A DNA stretch of 30,267 nt from Methylomicrobium sp. (GTDB taxonomy: Bacteria; Pseudomonadota; Gammaproteobacteria; Methylococcales; Methylomonadaceae): positions 1 through 30,267 of the forward strand of contig SLIO01000318.1 of assembly GCA_007135635.1 (NCBI GenBank). Direction: 5' to 3'. A program made the position numbers and the translations under genes. Each line of letters starts with the position of its first letter. The first letter of the stretch is position 1. The notes under the pieces are model-generated. The model was not told the DNA's origin. It made no database searches and saw nothing but the letters and a program-made list of their open reading frames with translations. Below are positions 1 to 7,858 of the stretch, one piece after another.

Positions 1-1
1 A

Positions 2-2014
2 TCAAAGCAGAGCTTCGGCGTGCTTGACGACATTGTCAACGGTGAAGCCGAACTCTTTAAACAGCGCCCCGGCCGGAGCCGATTCGCCGAAACGATCCAG
101 TCCAATAACGCAGCCTTGCGCACCCGCGTATTTCCACCAGCTGTCGGTCACACCTGCTTCAATCACTACGCGCTTCGTCACCGCCTTCGGCAGCACCGAT
201 TCACGATAGGCTTCGTCTTGTGCATCGAACACGTTGGTCGACGGCATCGATACAACGCGTACTTTCTTGCCTTTGCCGCTCAGTTCGTCCGCCGCTTTCA
301 CCGCCAATTCGACTTCCGATCCCGTTGCGATCAAGATTACGTCCGGCTGCCCTTCGCTGTCTTTCAGGATGTAGCCGCCTTTACCAATCGCTTCGATTTG
401 CGCCGGCGTGCGTGCAATATGCGCCAGGTTTTGACGTGAGAAGATCAGACAACTCGGACCGTCGTTACGTTCGATCGCCGCTTTCCACGACACCGCCGAT
501 TCCACGGCATCACACGGACGCCACACTTGCATGTTCGGAATCATACGCAAAGTCGCGGTTTGTTCAACCGGTTGATGCGTCGGTCCGTCTTCGCCAAGTC
601 CGATCGAGTCGTGCGTGTACACGAAGATGGTCGGGATTTTCATCAACGCCGCCATCCGCAATGCATTCCGAGCGTATTCGGAGAACATCAAGAAGGTCGC
701 CCCGTACGGTTTCAGGCCACCGTGCAGCGTAATACCATTCATGATCGACGACATACCGAATTCACGCACGCCGTAGTAGACGTAGTTGCCGTCGTGTCCC
801 GGTGCGTTGACGTCTTTACATCCCGACCACAGTGTCAGGTTGGAACCTGCCAAGTCCGCCGAGCCGCCCATCAGTTCCGGCAGTAACGGTCCAAATCCGT
901 TCAGGGTGTTTTGCGAGGCTTTGCGGCTAGCAATGGTTTCGCCTTTCGCATCTACCGCAGCAATGAACGCATTCGATTTTTCCGCCCAGTCGCTCGGCAA
1001 TTCGCCCTTCATTCGACGCTCGAATTCGGCCGCCTGCTCCGGATGCGCGGCTTTATATTTCTCGAATTTCGCGTTCCAGTCCGCTTCTTGTCCCGCGCCT
1101 TTGTTTTTCGCATCCCAACCTGCGTAAATCTCCGCCGGGATTTCGAACGGCGCATGCGGCCAGCCGATGCGTTCGCGGGTTGCCGCGATTTCGGCTTCGC
1201 CTAATGCCGCTCCGTGACATTCTTCTTTGCCTTCTTTGTTCGGCGAGCCCCAACCAATGATGGTTTGGCAGCAAATCAATGATGGCCGGTCGGTCACGCT
1301 ACGCGCTTCTTCGAGGGCTTTTTTAACCGCTTCAGGATCATGGCCGTCGACTTTCGGAATAACGTGCCAGCCGTAGGCTTCGAAGCGTTTCGGCGTGTTG
1401 TCTAAGAACCAGCCCGGTGTGTCTCCGTGCCCGCGGACTTCTCCGTCGATCGAGATATTGTTGTCGTCGTAGACGGCAATCAGCTTGCCCAGTTTCATCG
1501 AGCCGGCCAATGAGCAGGCTTCGTGCGAGATGCCTTCCATTAAGCAACCATCGCCCAGGAAAGCATAGGTGTAGTGGTCAACGATGCTATGTCCAGGACG
1601 GTTGAATTGGCCTGCTAGGGCACGTTCGGCAATCGCAAAGCCCACGGCATTGGTGATGCCTTGACCCAACGGTCCGGTCGTGGTTTCAACGCCCGGCGCG
1701 TAGCCGTATTCCGGGTGTCCCGGCGTTTTCGAGTGCAGTTGACGAAATTGTTTCAGCTCGTCAATCGGTAGGTCATAGCCGGTCAGATGCAATAACGAGT
1801 ACAGCAGCATCGAGCCGTGTCCGTTGGACAGCACAAACCGGTCTCGATTCGGCCAGCTAGGGTTGCTTGGGTTATGCTGCAGGAAGTCGTTCCACAACAC
1901 CTCGGCGATATCCGCCATCCCCATCGGTGCGCCCGGGTGTCCGGAGTTGGCTTTTTGGACGGCATCCATGCTCAAAGCGCGTATGGCGTTCGCTAAGTCT
2001 CGGCGCGAAGGCAT
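2..2014 (-). CDS. tkt: Transketolase
   Basis: ThDP-dependent transketolase, 670 aa, close to the usual length (E. coli TktA is 663 aa). It moves two-carbon ketol units between sugar phosphates and regenerates ribulose 5-phosphate, the formaldehyde acceptor of the RuMP cycle. Visible motifs: the ThDP/Mg signature GDGCLMEG (residues 154-161) ending in the NN pair at 185-186, an early SGHPGAPMG segment (24-32), and [12 protein letters not shown] in the pyrimidine-binding half. I chose the ATG at 2014 because AAGGAG lies just upstream and the protein then begins like the family; an in-frame start at 2032 has no such support. The TGA stop is at positions 2-4, so the gene is complete. It is the third gene after hps and phi, 165 bp downstream of phi. 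The DHA-synthase variant of the family cannot be excluded from sequence alone, but it looks like an ordinary bacterial transketolase. Confidence 0.96.
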   Translation of the reverse strand: MPSRRDLANAIRALSMDAVQKANSGHPGAPMGMADIAEVLWNDFLQHNPSNPSWPNRDRFVLSNGHGSMLLYSLLHLTGYDLPIDELKQFRQLHSKTPGHPEYGYAPGVETTTGPLGQGITNAVGFAIAERALAGQFNRPGHSIVDHYTYAFLGDGCLMEGISHEACSLAGSMKLGKLIAVYDDNNISIDGEVRGHGDTPGWFLDNTPKRFEAYGWHVIPKVDGHDPEAVKKALEEARSVTDRPSLICCQTIIGWGSPNKEGKEECHGAALGEAEIAATRERIGWPHAPFEIPAEIYAGWDAKNKGAGQEADWNAKFEKYKAAHPEQAAEFERRMKGELPSDWAEKSNAFIAAVDAKGETIASRKASQNTLNGFGPLLPELMGGSADLAGSNLTLWSGCKDVNAPGHDGNYVYYGVREFGMSSIMNGITLHGGLKPYGATFLMFSEYARNALRMAALMKIPTIFVYTHDSIGLGEDGPTHQPVEQTATLRMIPNMQVWRPCDAVESAVSWKAAIERNDGPSCLIFSRQNLAHIARTPAQIEAIGKGGYILKDSEGQPDVILIATGSEVELAVKAADELSGKGKKVRVVSMPSTNVFDAQDEAYRESVLPKAVTKRVVIEAGVTDSWWKYAGAQGCVIGLDRFGESAPAGALFKEFGFTVDNVVKHAEALL

Positions 2015-2107
2015 ATTCTTCTCCTTTGTCAATTCAATAAGTTACAACGGTGACTGGTTAAACCTTGCGGCTTGGTCACTTCTTTATGTTGTGTTGGAAT
2101 TCGGTTG

Positions 2108-2134
2108 GAACGAGTGACAGGCCGCCACTCGTTC
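2108..2134 (-). other. Perfect inverted repeat between phi and tkt
   Basis: Nine-base arms (GAACGAGTG / CACTCGTTC, 2108-2116 and 2126-2134) flank a 9-nt loop in the 165-bp phi-tkt spacer. No T-run follows on the minus strand, so it does not look like a complete intrinsic terminator. It may be a processing or stability hairpin that adjusts tkt expression relative to hps-phi (inference). Confidence 0.45.
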
Positions 2135-2179
2135 GGTTCGGCTTTCGGTTTGCTCCGGCGCGGATCGCTCCGTATCCGG

Positions 2180-2713
2180 TCATTCCAAGTTCGCGTGCCG
2201 TGATCTCATTTCTTCTTCCGGAATGCCTTTCTCATGAATGATATGTGAGATGATCGCTTCCAGGAAGAACAGCGTCGACAGTTCGAACACGGTGCCCATC
2301 GGCATCCCTTTGACTTTGCCGTACAAATCCGATGTACCTACTTGGAACACCGCATCCGCCAAGTCACCAATGGTCGAATCGCTTTTCGCCGAAATCAGCA
2401 GGATTTTGGCGCCGATCTCTTTCGCTTTCTTGGTGAATGCGATCAATTGTTCGGTTTCGCCCGAGCCTGAGATGATGATCAACAGGTCGCCCGCCTTGAT
2501 GCTCGGCGTGACGATTTCGCCAACCACGCTGACATCGTAGCCGCTATGCATCAAGCGCATCGCGAAAAACCGACTAATCAAGCCCGACCGACCCGCACCC
2601 GATACGAACACGCGTTTCGCTTGATCGAGTAGGTTGGTCAGCTTTTGATCATAGCTGTCATCGGTCGCCGCCAGAATACCGGATATTTTGTCAATGATCA
2701 GTTGCTGATGCAT
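2180..2713 (-). CDS. phi: 6-phospho-3-hexuloisomerase (PHI)
   Basis: SIS-domain isomerase of 177 aa, the usual size for PHI. It converts 3-hexulose 6-phosphate made by HPS into fructose 6-phosphate, the second step of RuMP formaldehyde fixation in the cytoplasm. The SIS fold is visible in VFVSGAGRSGLISRFFAMRL (35-54) and LLIIISGSGETEQLI (about 77-91), the glycine/serine loops that bind the sugar phosphate, with a C-terminal helical tail ending RSRHANLE. The start ATG lies 3 nt after the hps stop, so the two genes are translationally linked. The ribosome binding site would lie in the end of hps and is weak (AGCGAG). The symbol hpi is also in use. Confidence 0.95.
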   Translation of the reverse strand: MHQQLIIDKISGILAATDDSYDQKLTNLLDQAKRVFVSGAGRSGLISRFFAMRLMHSGYDVSVVGEIVTPSIKAGDLLIIISGSGETEQLIAFTKKAKEIGAKILLISAKSDSTIGDLADAVFQVGTSDLYGKVKGMPMGTVFELSTLFFLEAIISHIIHEKGIPEEEMRSRHANLE

Positions 2714-2716
2714 GAC

Positions 2717-3364
2717 TTATGCACTCGCTGCATCAACCAGTTGACGGATTTCACGGGCCGCTTCTGCCGGGGATGGTGCGCCATAAATCGCTGCACCGAC
2801 CACGATGATGCTCGCGCCGCTGGCTACCACTTGCTGTACGGTCGCTTGTTTGATACCGCCGGCTACCGATACGCGTACGTTCAGGCCCAGGTCGGCAATC
2901 GCTTGCAGGTCGGCAAATGGGGTTTGACCGGCCGCTTGCGCGTCCAAGCCCGTGTGTACGCCTACAATTTGTGCGCCCAGTTTCGCAGATTCGCGTGCGC
3001 ATTCGACTTTGTCAGGCACGTTGATCAGGTCGACTTGGACTTCGGCATTGTGCGCGCGCGCCGCTTTGATCACACCACCGATAGTGGCCAGACCCGATAC
3101 GCCCAACACGGTGCAGATGTCCGCGCCCGCTGCATAGAACGGCGCCGCTTCGTATTCGCCGGCATCCATCGTTTTCAAGTCAACCAACAACAGTTGGTCC
3201 GGGAAACGTTGTCTCAGTTCTTTCACTAAGCCAACTCCGTTGTATTTGATGCATGGAGTGCCTATCTCAAAAATATCTACATACGGTGCCACTTGCTCGG
3301 CAAGCGCTACGGTTTGATCGAAATCCAATGAGTCCAACGCCATTTGTATTAATGGTCTTGCCAT
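2717..3364 (-). CDS. hps: 3-hexulose-6-phosphate synthase (HPS)
   Basis: HPS, 215 aa, OMP-decarboxylase-like TIM barrel. It condenses formaldehyde with ribulose 5-phosphate to D-arabino-3-hexulose 6-phosphate, the defining reaction of the RuMP pathway. The family catalytic signature DLKTMD lies at residues 62-67 (Asp62, Lys64, Asp67), with EIGTP at 33-37 and the phosphate-binding end SVAGGIKQ plus the later GASIIVVGAAIYG. GGAGAAG precedes the ATG by 5 nt. It is the first gene of an hps-phi-tkt unit read leftward. Its presence is the main reason to place the window in a type I methanotroph or another RuMP methylotroph. The promoter must lie in the 353-bp spacer to the right. Confidence 0.97.
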   Translation of the reverse strand: MARPLIQMALDSLDFDQTVALAEQVAPYVDIFEIGTPCIKYNGVGLVKELRQRFPDQLLLVDLKTMDAGEYEAAPFYAAGADICTVLGVSGLATIGGVIKAARAHNAEVQVDLINVPDKVECARESAKLGAQIVGVHTGLDAQAAGQTPFADLQAIADLGLNVRVSVAGGIKQATVQQVVASGASIIVVGAAIYGAPSPAEAAREIRQLVDAASA

Positions 3365-3717
3365 GTTTCTTCTCCGATAGTTACGGTTTATTGTTGTTTA
3401 ATGAAAAAATCATAATTAACGATCAAGTCGTAATCCACGACAAATCCCTTGTATAAGGTGGAAAATAGGTACCTTAATCGATTTTATTCGTGTCTATTTT
3501 TTACCCTGAACAACGAACTCTAACCAGAATGAGGGCGGTTGTCAATTTCGCGGATTTAAAGAACGTCTCGTCAACACTAAAACCAGACGCTAAGAGTTAT
3601 GCACGAAACAATTGCTTGAATCAAACTTGCTCTTTGCTAATGCCTCAAGGTACCTTAGGGTTTCAAGAACTCGGCCTCCTTCTTTATCTGTTCATCAACC
3701 TTAAATACAAACAAATT
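3365..3717. other. Divergent intergenic region, hps / HAD phosphatase
   Basis: This 353-bp spacer must carry the leftward hps promoter and possibly the rightward phosphatase promoter; I cannot pick a convincing -35/-10 pair for either. It is AT-rich near hps. The 10-mer AGGTACCTTA, built on the palindrome AGGTACCT, occurs twice in the same orientation, at 3467-3476 and 3648-3657, 181 bp apart. The reading frame of the phosphatase stays open upstream to 3490, but that extension is not family-like and I treat it as non-coding. Confidence 0.4.
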
Positions 3718-4536
3718 ATGACACCTTTTTCCGATATTCAAGCGCTGATCATTGATATGGATGGCGTTTTATGGCATGGTTCCCAACCGCTCCCGGGGCT
3801 TATTGATTTTTTTGAGACAGTGCGCGCCAAGCATTTACGTTTCATTTTGGCGACTAATAATGCAACGCTCACTGCCGAGCAATATGTCTCAAAACTAGCC
3901 GGAATGGGTGTATTGATCGGCGCCGAACAAATATTGACGTCAGCAATGGCTACCGCCTCTTATTTATCCCGGGAAGTGGACCCTGCCACTTGTCGCGTTT
4001 TCGTGATTGGCGAAGAAGGAGCGCGCGCACCACTTCTCGAATATGGATTTACTTTAACCGATACTTTTGATCCGGTTAATACTCAAGAAAATGCAGACAT
4101 CGTGGTTTGCGGACTGGATCGAACACTCACCTGGCAGAAACTGGCCACCGCCACTTACACTCTCCATGCCGGTGCAAAATTCATCGGCACTAATGCCGAC
4201 ACTTCATTACCGACCGAACATGGCATGACGATCGGCAATGGCGCCATTTTAGCGGCCTTACATGCTACGACCGGTGTTAAGCCAATTACCATCGGCAAAC
4301 CGGAACCGATCATGTATCAACAAGCCATGACTCTATTAGGAACTGAACCCAACAAAACTATTGCGATCGGCGACCGGCTCGATACCGATATCCTCGGCGC
4401 GGTGCGCGCCGATATCCGCAGCATAATGGTACTGACAGGCGTGTCTTCCGAAGACGATTTAAAAGTATCCGATTTTCAGCCTACTTGGGTCATGCCGGAC
4501 ATCCAGGCTATTACCCAAGCCTTTCAAAACATTTAA
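3718..4536 (+). CDS. HAD-IIA family phosphatase (NagD/PGP-like)
   Basis: HAD hydrolase of the NagD / 4-nitrophenylphosphatase / phosphoglycolate-phosphatase subfamily IIA, 272 aa. Motif I is DMDGVLWHG (Asp13 nucleophile, Asp15), motif II TNN (46-48), then TNAD in the cap-bearing half, motif III Lys in TIGKPEP, and motif IV GDRLDTDI. These are all the residues needed for a Mg-dependent sugar- or glycerol-phosphate phosphatase; the natural substrate cannot be read from sequence. I start at ATG 3718 because the protein then begins MTPFSDIQALIIDMDG, as the family does; an in-frame extension to 3490 lacks homology. No clear Shine-Dalgarno is seen. It lies between the RuMP genes and dihydroxyacetone kinase, which suggests (inference) a role in C3 or pentose phosphate turnover. 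Confidence 0.85.
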   Translation: MTPFSDIQALIIDMDGVLWHGSQPLPGLIDFFETVRAKHLRFILATNNATLTAEQYVSKLAGMGVLIGAEQILTSAMATASYLSREVDPATCRVFVIGEEGARAPLLEYGFTLTDTFDPVNTQENADIVVCGLDRTLTWQKLATATYTLHAGAKFIGTNADTSLPTEHGMTIGNGAILAALHATTGVKPITIGKPEPIMYQQAMTLLGTEPNKTIAIGDRLDTDILGAVRADIRSIMVLTGVSSEDDLKVSDFQPTWVMPDIQAITQAFQNI

Positions 4537-4551
4537 CCAAATCCGGTCGTT

Positions 4552-4714
4552 TATACTTCGCACGGTCACATTTGCGGATTTCTGACGTGTTCTTTTGTCC
4601 GGTAGCTGCGTTCCAAAAACATTTACATAGCTTGCTATGCGCCTGTTTTCGCGCCTTGCTACCGAACAAAATAGCATTGCCATAAAAACCGCAAACATGA
4701 CCGCGCGAAGTATA
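4552..4714 (-). mobile_element. MITE-like element, copy 1 (163 bp)
   Basis: Non-coding element bounded by imperfect terminal inverted repeats. The left end (4552-4581) begins TATACTTCGCACGGTCA, and the right end read on the other strand begins TATACTTCGCGCGGTCA; about 26 of 30 positions match. It is a relative of the 256-bp element at 12638-12893 in opposite orientation. Positions 4663-4714 match that copy in 51 of 52 bases, and 4640-4660 match in 21 of 21. It contains a small internal palindrome, CATAGC-TT-GCTATG. Both ends read TA-TACTTCG, compatible with a TA target duplication as in IS630/Tc1-type MITEs (inference). No transposase is encoded. Open frames crossing it are not believable genes. 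Confidence 0.8.
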
Positions 4715-4776
4715 GGCGATTTGCCAGGTAGCCTAGCAAAGTCTAACCTTAATATCATCACTTAGGAGTTCCGAAC

Positions 4777-5766
4777 ATGAAAAAATTTATCAATAGCGTT
4801 GACACTCTGCTCGACGAAAGCTTATCCGGCTTTGCCCTGGCTCATGCCGATATCATCCGCTTCAATGAAGAACCCCACTTCATCAGTCGATTGGCACCTA
4901 CACAATCCGGTAAAGTCGCGCTAATTTCCGGCGGCGGCTCCGGCCACGAACCCTTGCATTCGGGCTTTGTTGGTCATGGTATGCTCGATGCGGCTTGCCC
5001 CGGACAAATATTCACTTCGCCAACTCCGGATCAAATGATGGCTGCAGCTCAAGCGGTCGAAAACGGAGGCGGGGTATTATTCATCGTTAAAAACTATGCG
5101 GGCGATGTTATGAATTTCGAAATGGCCGCCGAAATGATCGACTGTTCGAATGCGACTGTTTTAGTAAACGATGATGTTTCCCTGCCGAAAAATCACAGCA
5201 CCGGACGCAGGGGCGTCGCCGGAACGCTAATTGTCGAAAAAATTGTCGGCGCGGCCGCCGAAAACGGCATCGATTTAGCCGCCTGCAAAGCCTTGGGCGA
5301 GAGAGTCAACGATGCTACCGCATCGATGGGGGTTGCAATGACGAGCTGTTCCGTTCCGGCGCTTGGCAAACCGACGTTTACCATCAATGATGATGAAATC
5401 GAAATGGGCGTCGGTATTCATGGTGAAAGAGGGCGTGAAACGATACCGATCAAAACCGCTACGGAGATCGTCGAACAACTGTCGACAGCGATTGAAGAAG
5501 AATTAAAACCTAAAAAAAATCAACCGGTACTGTTACATATCAATGGCTTCGGAGCAACACCGCTCATCGAGTTACATTTGATTTACAACTTAGCAGCCCA
5601 GTTTTGGCAAAAACGCGGCGTGGATATCCGGCGCTCCCTGGTCGGCAACTATACGACTTCACTCGATATGGCCGGCTGTTCCATCACATTAAGCTTGCTT
5701 GATGAGGAGCTATTGAAGCTCTGGGATGCGCCTGTTCATACCGCCGCGTTACGCTGGGGTATGTAA
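4777..5766 (+). CDS. dhaK: Dihydroxyacetone kinase subunit DhaK
   Basis: Substrate-binding subunit of dihydroxyacetone kinase, 329 aa, a typical DhaK length. It binds dihydroxyacetone covalently as a hemiaminal to a histidine and presents it for phosphorylation to DHAP. Visible features: SGGGSGHEP (51-59, containing His57), GDVMNFE with Asp110, and GIHGERG with His215, corresponding to E. coli DhaK His56, Asp109 and His218. A TAGGAG ribosome binding site precedes the ATG. The partner subunit DhaL lies immediately downstream but on the opposite strand, so the two genes end 3 bp apart instead of forming the usual dhaK-dhaL operon. No dhaM (PTS phosphodonor) is in the window. In a RuMP methanotroph this would feed DHA into the C3 pool. 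Confidence 0.95.
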   Translation: MKKFINSVDTLLDESLSGFALAHADIIRFNEEPHFISRLAPTQSGKVALISGGGSGHEPLHSGFVGHGMLDAACPGQIFTSPTPDQMMAAAQAVENGGGVLFIVKNYAGDVMNFEMAAEMIDCSNATVLVNDDVSLPKNHSTGRRGVAGTLIVEKIVGAAAENGIDLAACKALGERVNDATASMGVAMTSCSVPALGKPTFTINDDEIEMGVGIHGERGRETIPIKTATEIVEQLSTAIEEELKPKKNQPVLLHINGFGATPLIELHLIYNLAAQFWQKRGVDIRRSLVGNYTTSLDMAGCSITLSLLDEELLKLWDAPVHTAALRWGM

Positions 5767-5769
5767 AGA

Positions 5770-6399
5770 TTACTTGGGCAATACTGAAGCAATCGCGCAA
5801 ATCATGAGTTGCGCGGTTTTCGCTCCGGCGTCGATATGCCCTCGTGTTCGCTCGCCTAAAAACGATGCTCGCCCCTTGGTCGCCACCATGTCACGGGTCG
5901 CTTCCATACCGCGATTAGCAGTATCGCAAACCTGCTCTAAAACTTTCGGCAATGCAGTCGAATTGGCTTCCGCTTGTTTCAGGCAATCGGCTACCGGTAT
6001 ATAAACATCGAGCATCGTTTTCTCGCCGGCATCAGCCTTGCCTCTTCGCTTAACCGCTTCGACGCCTTGCGCAAAAGCATCGGCGAAAGTCGATACACTC
6101 AACTTTTGCCCCTTAGCTGCTTTACTCATTGCAATAAATAGCGTTCCATACAGAGACCCCGACGCACCTCCGATCGCCGACATCGATACCATGCCTATGT
6201 TCTGCAGGGCATCGGCCCAATCGAGTGCTGATATTTCCTCGTCTTTTGCTTTTAAGGCCTTAATACCACGCTGTAAATTCGTGACATGATCGCCGTCGCC
6301 AATCGCTTGATCCAATTCGGTGACTGCTTCGGCGTTTTGTTTGATGATGGCATCCACGGCATCAATCATTGCCGGGAATAATTTAGGAAATAATGACAT
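5770..6399 (-). CDS. dhaL: Dihydroxyacetone kinase subunit DhaL
   Basis: Nucleotide-binding subunit of dihydroxyacetone kinase, 209 aa, the normal DhaL length. The Mg-nucleotide site is visible as LDQAIGDGDHV with Asp30, Asp35 and Asp37, followed by TNLQRG, and then IGGASGSLYGTLF around residues 76-88. The start ATG at 6399 has AAGGAG 7-8 nt upstream. It is read leftward and converges on dhaK with only 3 bp between stop codons, so the two subunits of one enzyme must come from separate promoters. Whether it works with PTS phosphate through a distant DhaM or directly with ATP cannot be told from this window. Confidence 0.95.
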   Translation of the reverse strand: MSLFPKLFPAMIDAVDAIIKQNAEAVTELDQAIGDGDHVTNLQRGIKALKAKDEEISALDWADALQNIGMVSMSAIGGASGSLYGTLFIAMSKAAKGQKLSVSTFADAFAQGVEAVKRRGKADAGEKTMLDVYIPVADCLKQAEANSTALPKVLEQVCDTANRGMEATRDMVATKGRASFLGERTRGHIDAGAKTAQLMICAIASVLPK

Positions 6400-6417
6400 G
6401 GCATACTCCTTAGCGAA

Positions 6418-6448
6418 GTGTTGAAGGCTTGAGCATAGCCTTCAACAC
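6418..6448 (-). terminator. Perfect 12-bp hairpin between membrane protein gene and dhaL
   Basis: Arms at 6418-6429 and 6437-6448 (GTGTTGAAGGCT / AGCCTTCAACAC) are perfectly complementary with a 7-nt loop. It lies 25 bp after the end of the leftward gene 6474-6887 and just before the dhaL leader. Only a weak T-tract follows leftward (TTCGCT), so it may be a partial terminator or an mRNA processing or stability hairpin. Confidence 0.5.
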
Positions 6449-6473
6449 GATAATTTGTCCAGTCCCGACATCT

Positions 6474-6887
6474 TTAACTCAACGCTACCATTGCCGCGAA
6501 AGAACCAGCCATAGCGATACTGCCTACCACTTTCAATTTTTTAATAATTGGCGATGTTTGCCAAGTGCTTTGCAATTGGGCTTTTTGCTCGACGCACCAA
6601 ACAGGAACAGTTGCTTTAGCCTGGCGACACAAATCGGCGATATAGCTAAATATGGCCAACGCCATGATTGCACCGATACCCAACATCAAATAAAAAACGA
6701 TAATTTCGGTGGTTCTTCGATCTGTGTCAAATGTCAAAGAAATAATTTCATCCAACATAAATTCCACGAAAACATAAATGTGTTTAACGACCCATGCGAC
6801 CGACTTAATCAACTCCAACGGCATTTTAAAGGTCAACAACATAATAGAAAAAAAGATCAACAAGTTGATTGTTCTGAATGTTTTCAT
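6474..6887 (-). CDS. Unrecognised membrane protein
   Basis: I do not recognise this 137-aa protein. It has hydrophobic segments at about residues 7-26, 62-86 and 119-136, plus a more amphipathic stretch at 29-50. Between them lie a charged loop (TFDTDRRTTE, 52-61) and a loop with CRQAKATVPVWCVEQK (87-102) that holds two cysteines. This predicts an inner-membrane protein with three or four spans. The start is supported by AAGGAG about 10 nt before the ATG. It is on the same strand as dhaL, 74 bp upstream of it, with a hairpin between. Codon use looks normal, and no function can be proposed. Confidence 0.7.
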   Translation of the reverse strand: MKTFRTINLLIFFSIMLLTFKMPLELIKSVAWVVKHIYVFVEFMLDEIISLTFDTDRRTTEIIVFYLMLGIGAIMALAIFSYIADLCRQAKATVPVWCVEQKAQLQSTWQTSPIIKKLKVVGSIAMAGSFAAMVALS

Positions 6888-7243
6888 ATCGATTTTATCT
6901 CCTTATTGAACGTAATAGACTTCGGCCAAAACCGCCTCAAAAGCCTTTCGACCAGACAGAATAGGATGATTTGTAAACTCAAGGAATTCCTTTAGTACCT
7001 GACTATATCATTAGTAGCTTTCAATAAACTTGCATGCTAGTGAAAGGATTTACACCTTTATCGGCAAAATTTTGCCAGCGCCTTGGGGATGCGCCGGAGT
7101 TTTTGGCAGATTTTCAGGCTTGCAAAGGTCATGAAGCTTACAGTGACATAATCTTTGACAGGCACTCCGACGCCGAATTTTAATTGATTAAGAGTATTTG
7201 ACACCTATGATGACTGAATCTAAAAACTGAGTTCTTTGCACCA
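6888..7243. repeat. 356-bp gene-free stretch with a dispersed repeat and palindrome
   Basis: No gene seen. It contains a perfect 14-bp palindrome GGCAAAATTTTGCC (7063-7076) and, just after it, a block at 7080-7100 with GGATGCGCCGG. A block at 7161-7183 reads GGCACTCCGACGCCGAATTTT. The two blocks can pair through GGAGT (7096-7100) and ACTCC (7164-7168). Both match a compact version at 29281-29320, where they are adjoining, so this copy carries about 60 extra bases in the middle. The rest is AT-rich with no feature I can name. Confidence 0.5.
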
Positions 7244-7792
7244 TTACAAACCCTTAAGATAATTCAATGTCATAAATAACGCCGCAATCGACCTAGCCTC
7301 GGTACATTCACCGGTCGCAATTAACGCGCCAATGTCGTCTATTTTCCAGGGCACAACTTCCAATTCCTCTGGTTCGTCGCCCTGCAATTTTTCCTCATAA
7401 AGATCCCTAGCAATAATAATCTCGGTCATATGCTCGAGGTAAGCGGGCGCAATTGAAAACGAACTCAAATGATAGAGGCTTCTAGCCCCAAAACCGACTT
7501 CCTCCTTGAGTTCACGGTTTGCGGCTTCGATAAAAGTTTCTCCGGCGTCGGTTTTACCTTTCGGCAAGCCCAATTCATATCGATGAACGCCGGCAGCATA
7601 TTCGCGAACTAATAATACCGTTTCATCATCTAGAAGCGGTACAATCAACACCGCTCCTTCGGATCTTCCTCGGGCCAAGCGTTCGAAATTGCGTTGCTCG
7701 CCATTGCTAAACTCGATGTCGAGGGATTCGATACGGAATAACCGGCTTTCGGCAATCACGGTTTTATTGAGAAGTGTCGGTTTTTCGCGCAT
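7244..7792 (-). CDS. nudE: ADP compounds hydrolase NudE (Nudix)
   Basis: Nudix hydrolase of 182 aa that aligns along its length with E. coli NudE (186 aa), which cleaves ADP-ribose, Ap3A and NADH to AMP plus a phosphorylated partner. The Nudix box GX5EX7REUXEEXGU is intact at residues 79-101 (Gly79, Glu85, Arg93-Glu94, Glu97-Glu98, Gly100). Family-specific stretches shared with NudE are SRLFRIESLDIEFSNG, REYAAG and EEVGFGA. The gene is divergent from a yrfG-like nucleotidase 66 bp away; nudE and yrfG are also near neighbours in E. coli, which supports both calls and suggests a shared nucleotide-salvage or housecleaning role. No ribosome binding site stands out. Confidence 0.93.
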   Translation of the reverse strand: MREKPTLLNKTVIAESRLFRIESLDIEFSNGEQRNFERLARGRSEGAVLIVPLLDDETVLLVREYAAGVHRYELGLPKGKTDAGETFIEAANRELKEEVGFGARSLYHLSSFSIAPAYLEHMTEIIIARDLYEEKLQGDEPEELEVVPWKIDDIGALIATGECTEARSIAALFMTLNYLKGL

Positions 7793-7858
7793 TATTAGCT
7801 ATATTTTTTTACTGATGAATGACAAATATAACCCACTTCTTTTGATTAATTGGAAAAA

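Noticed and set aside
2..2014. Transketolase as a dihydroxyacetone synthase
   Set aside because: The sequence reads like an ordinary bacterial transketolase and no specificity-determining residue I know supports a DHA synthase call; kept only as a speculative link in the findings.
3427..3441. Small inverted repeat GTCGT/ACGAC upstream of hps
   Set aside because: Five-base arms are too short to distinguish from chance and no second copy is seen.
3490..3717. In-frame 76-residue N-terminal extension of the HAD phosphatase
   Set aside because: The extension is unlike the family, while the ATG at 3718 gives a protein that begins immediately before motif I as HAD-IIA proteins do.
4459..4761. Open frames on both strands across the region after the HAD gene
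   Set aside because: They run through the terminal inverted repeats of the MITE-like element and into the HAD gene in the wrong frame; no family resemblance.
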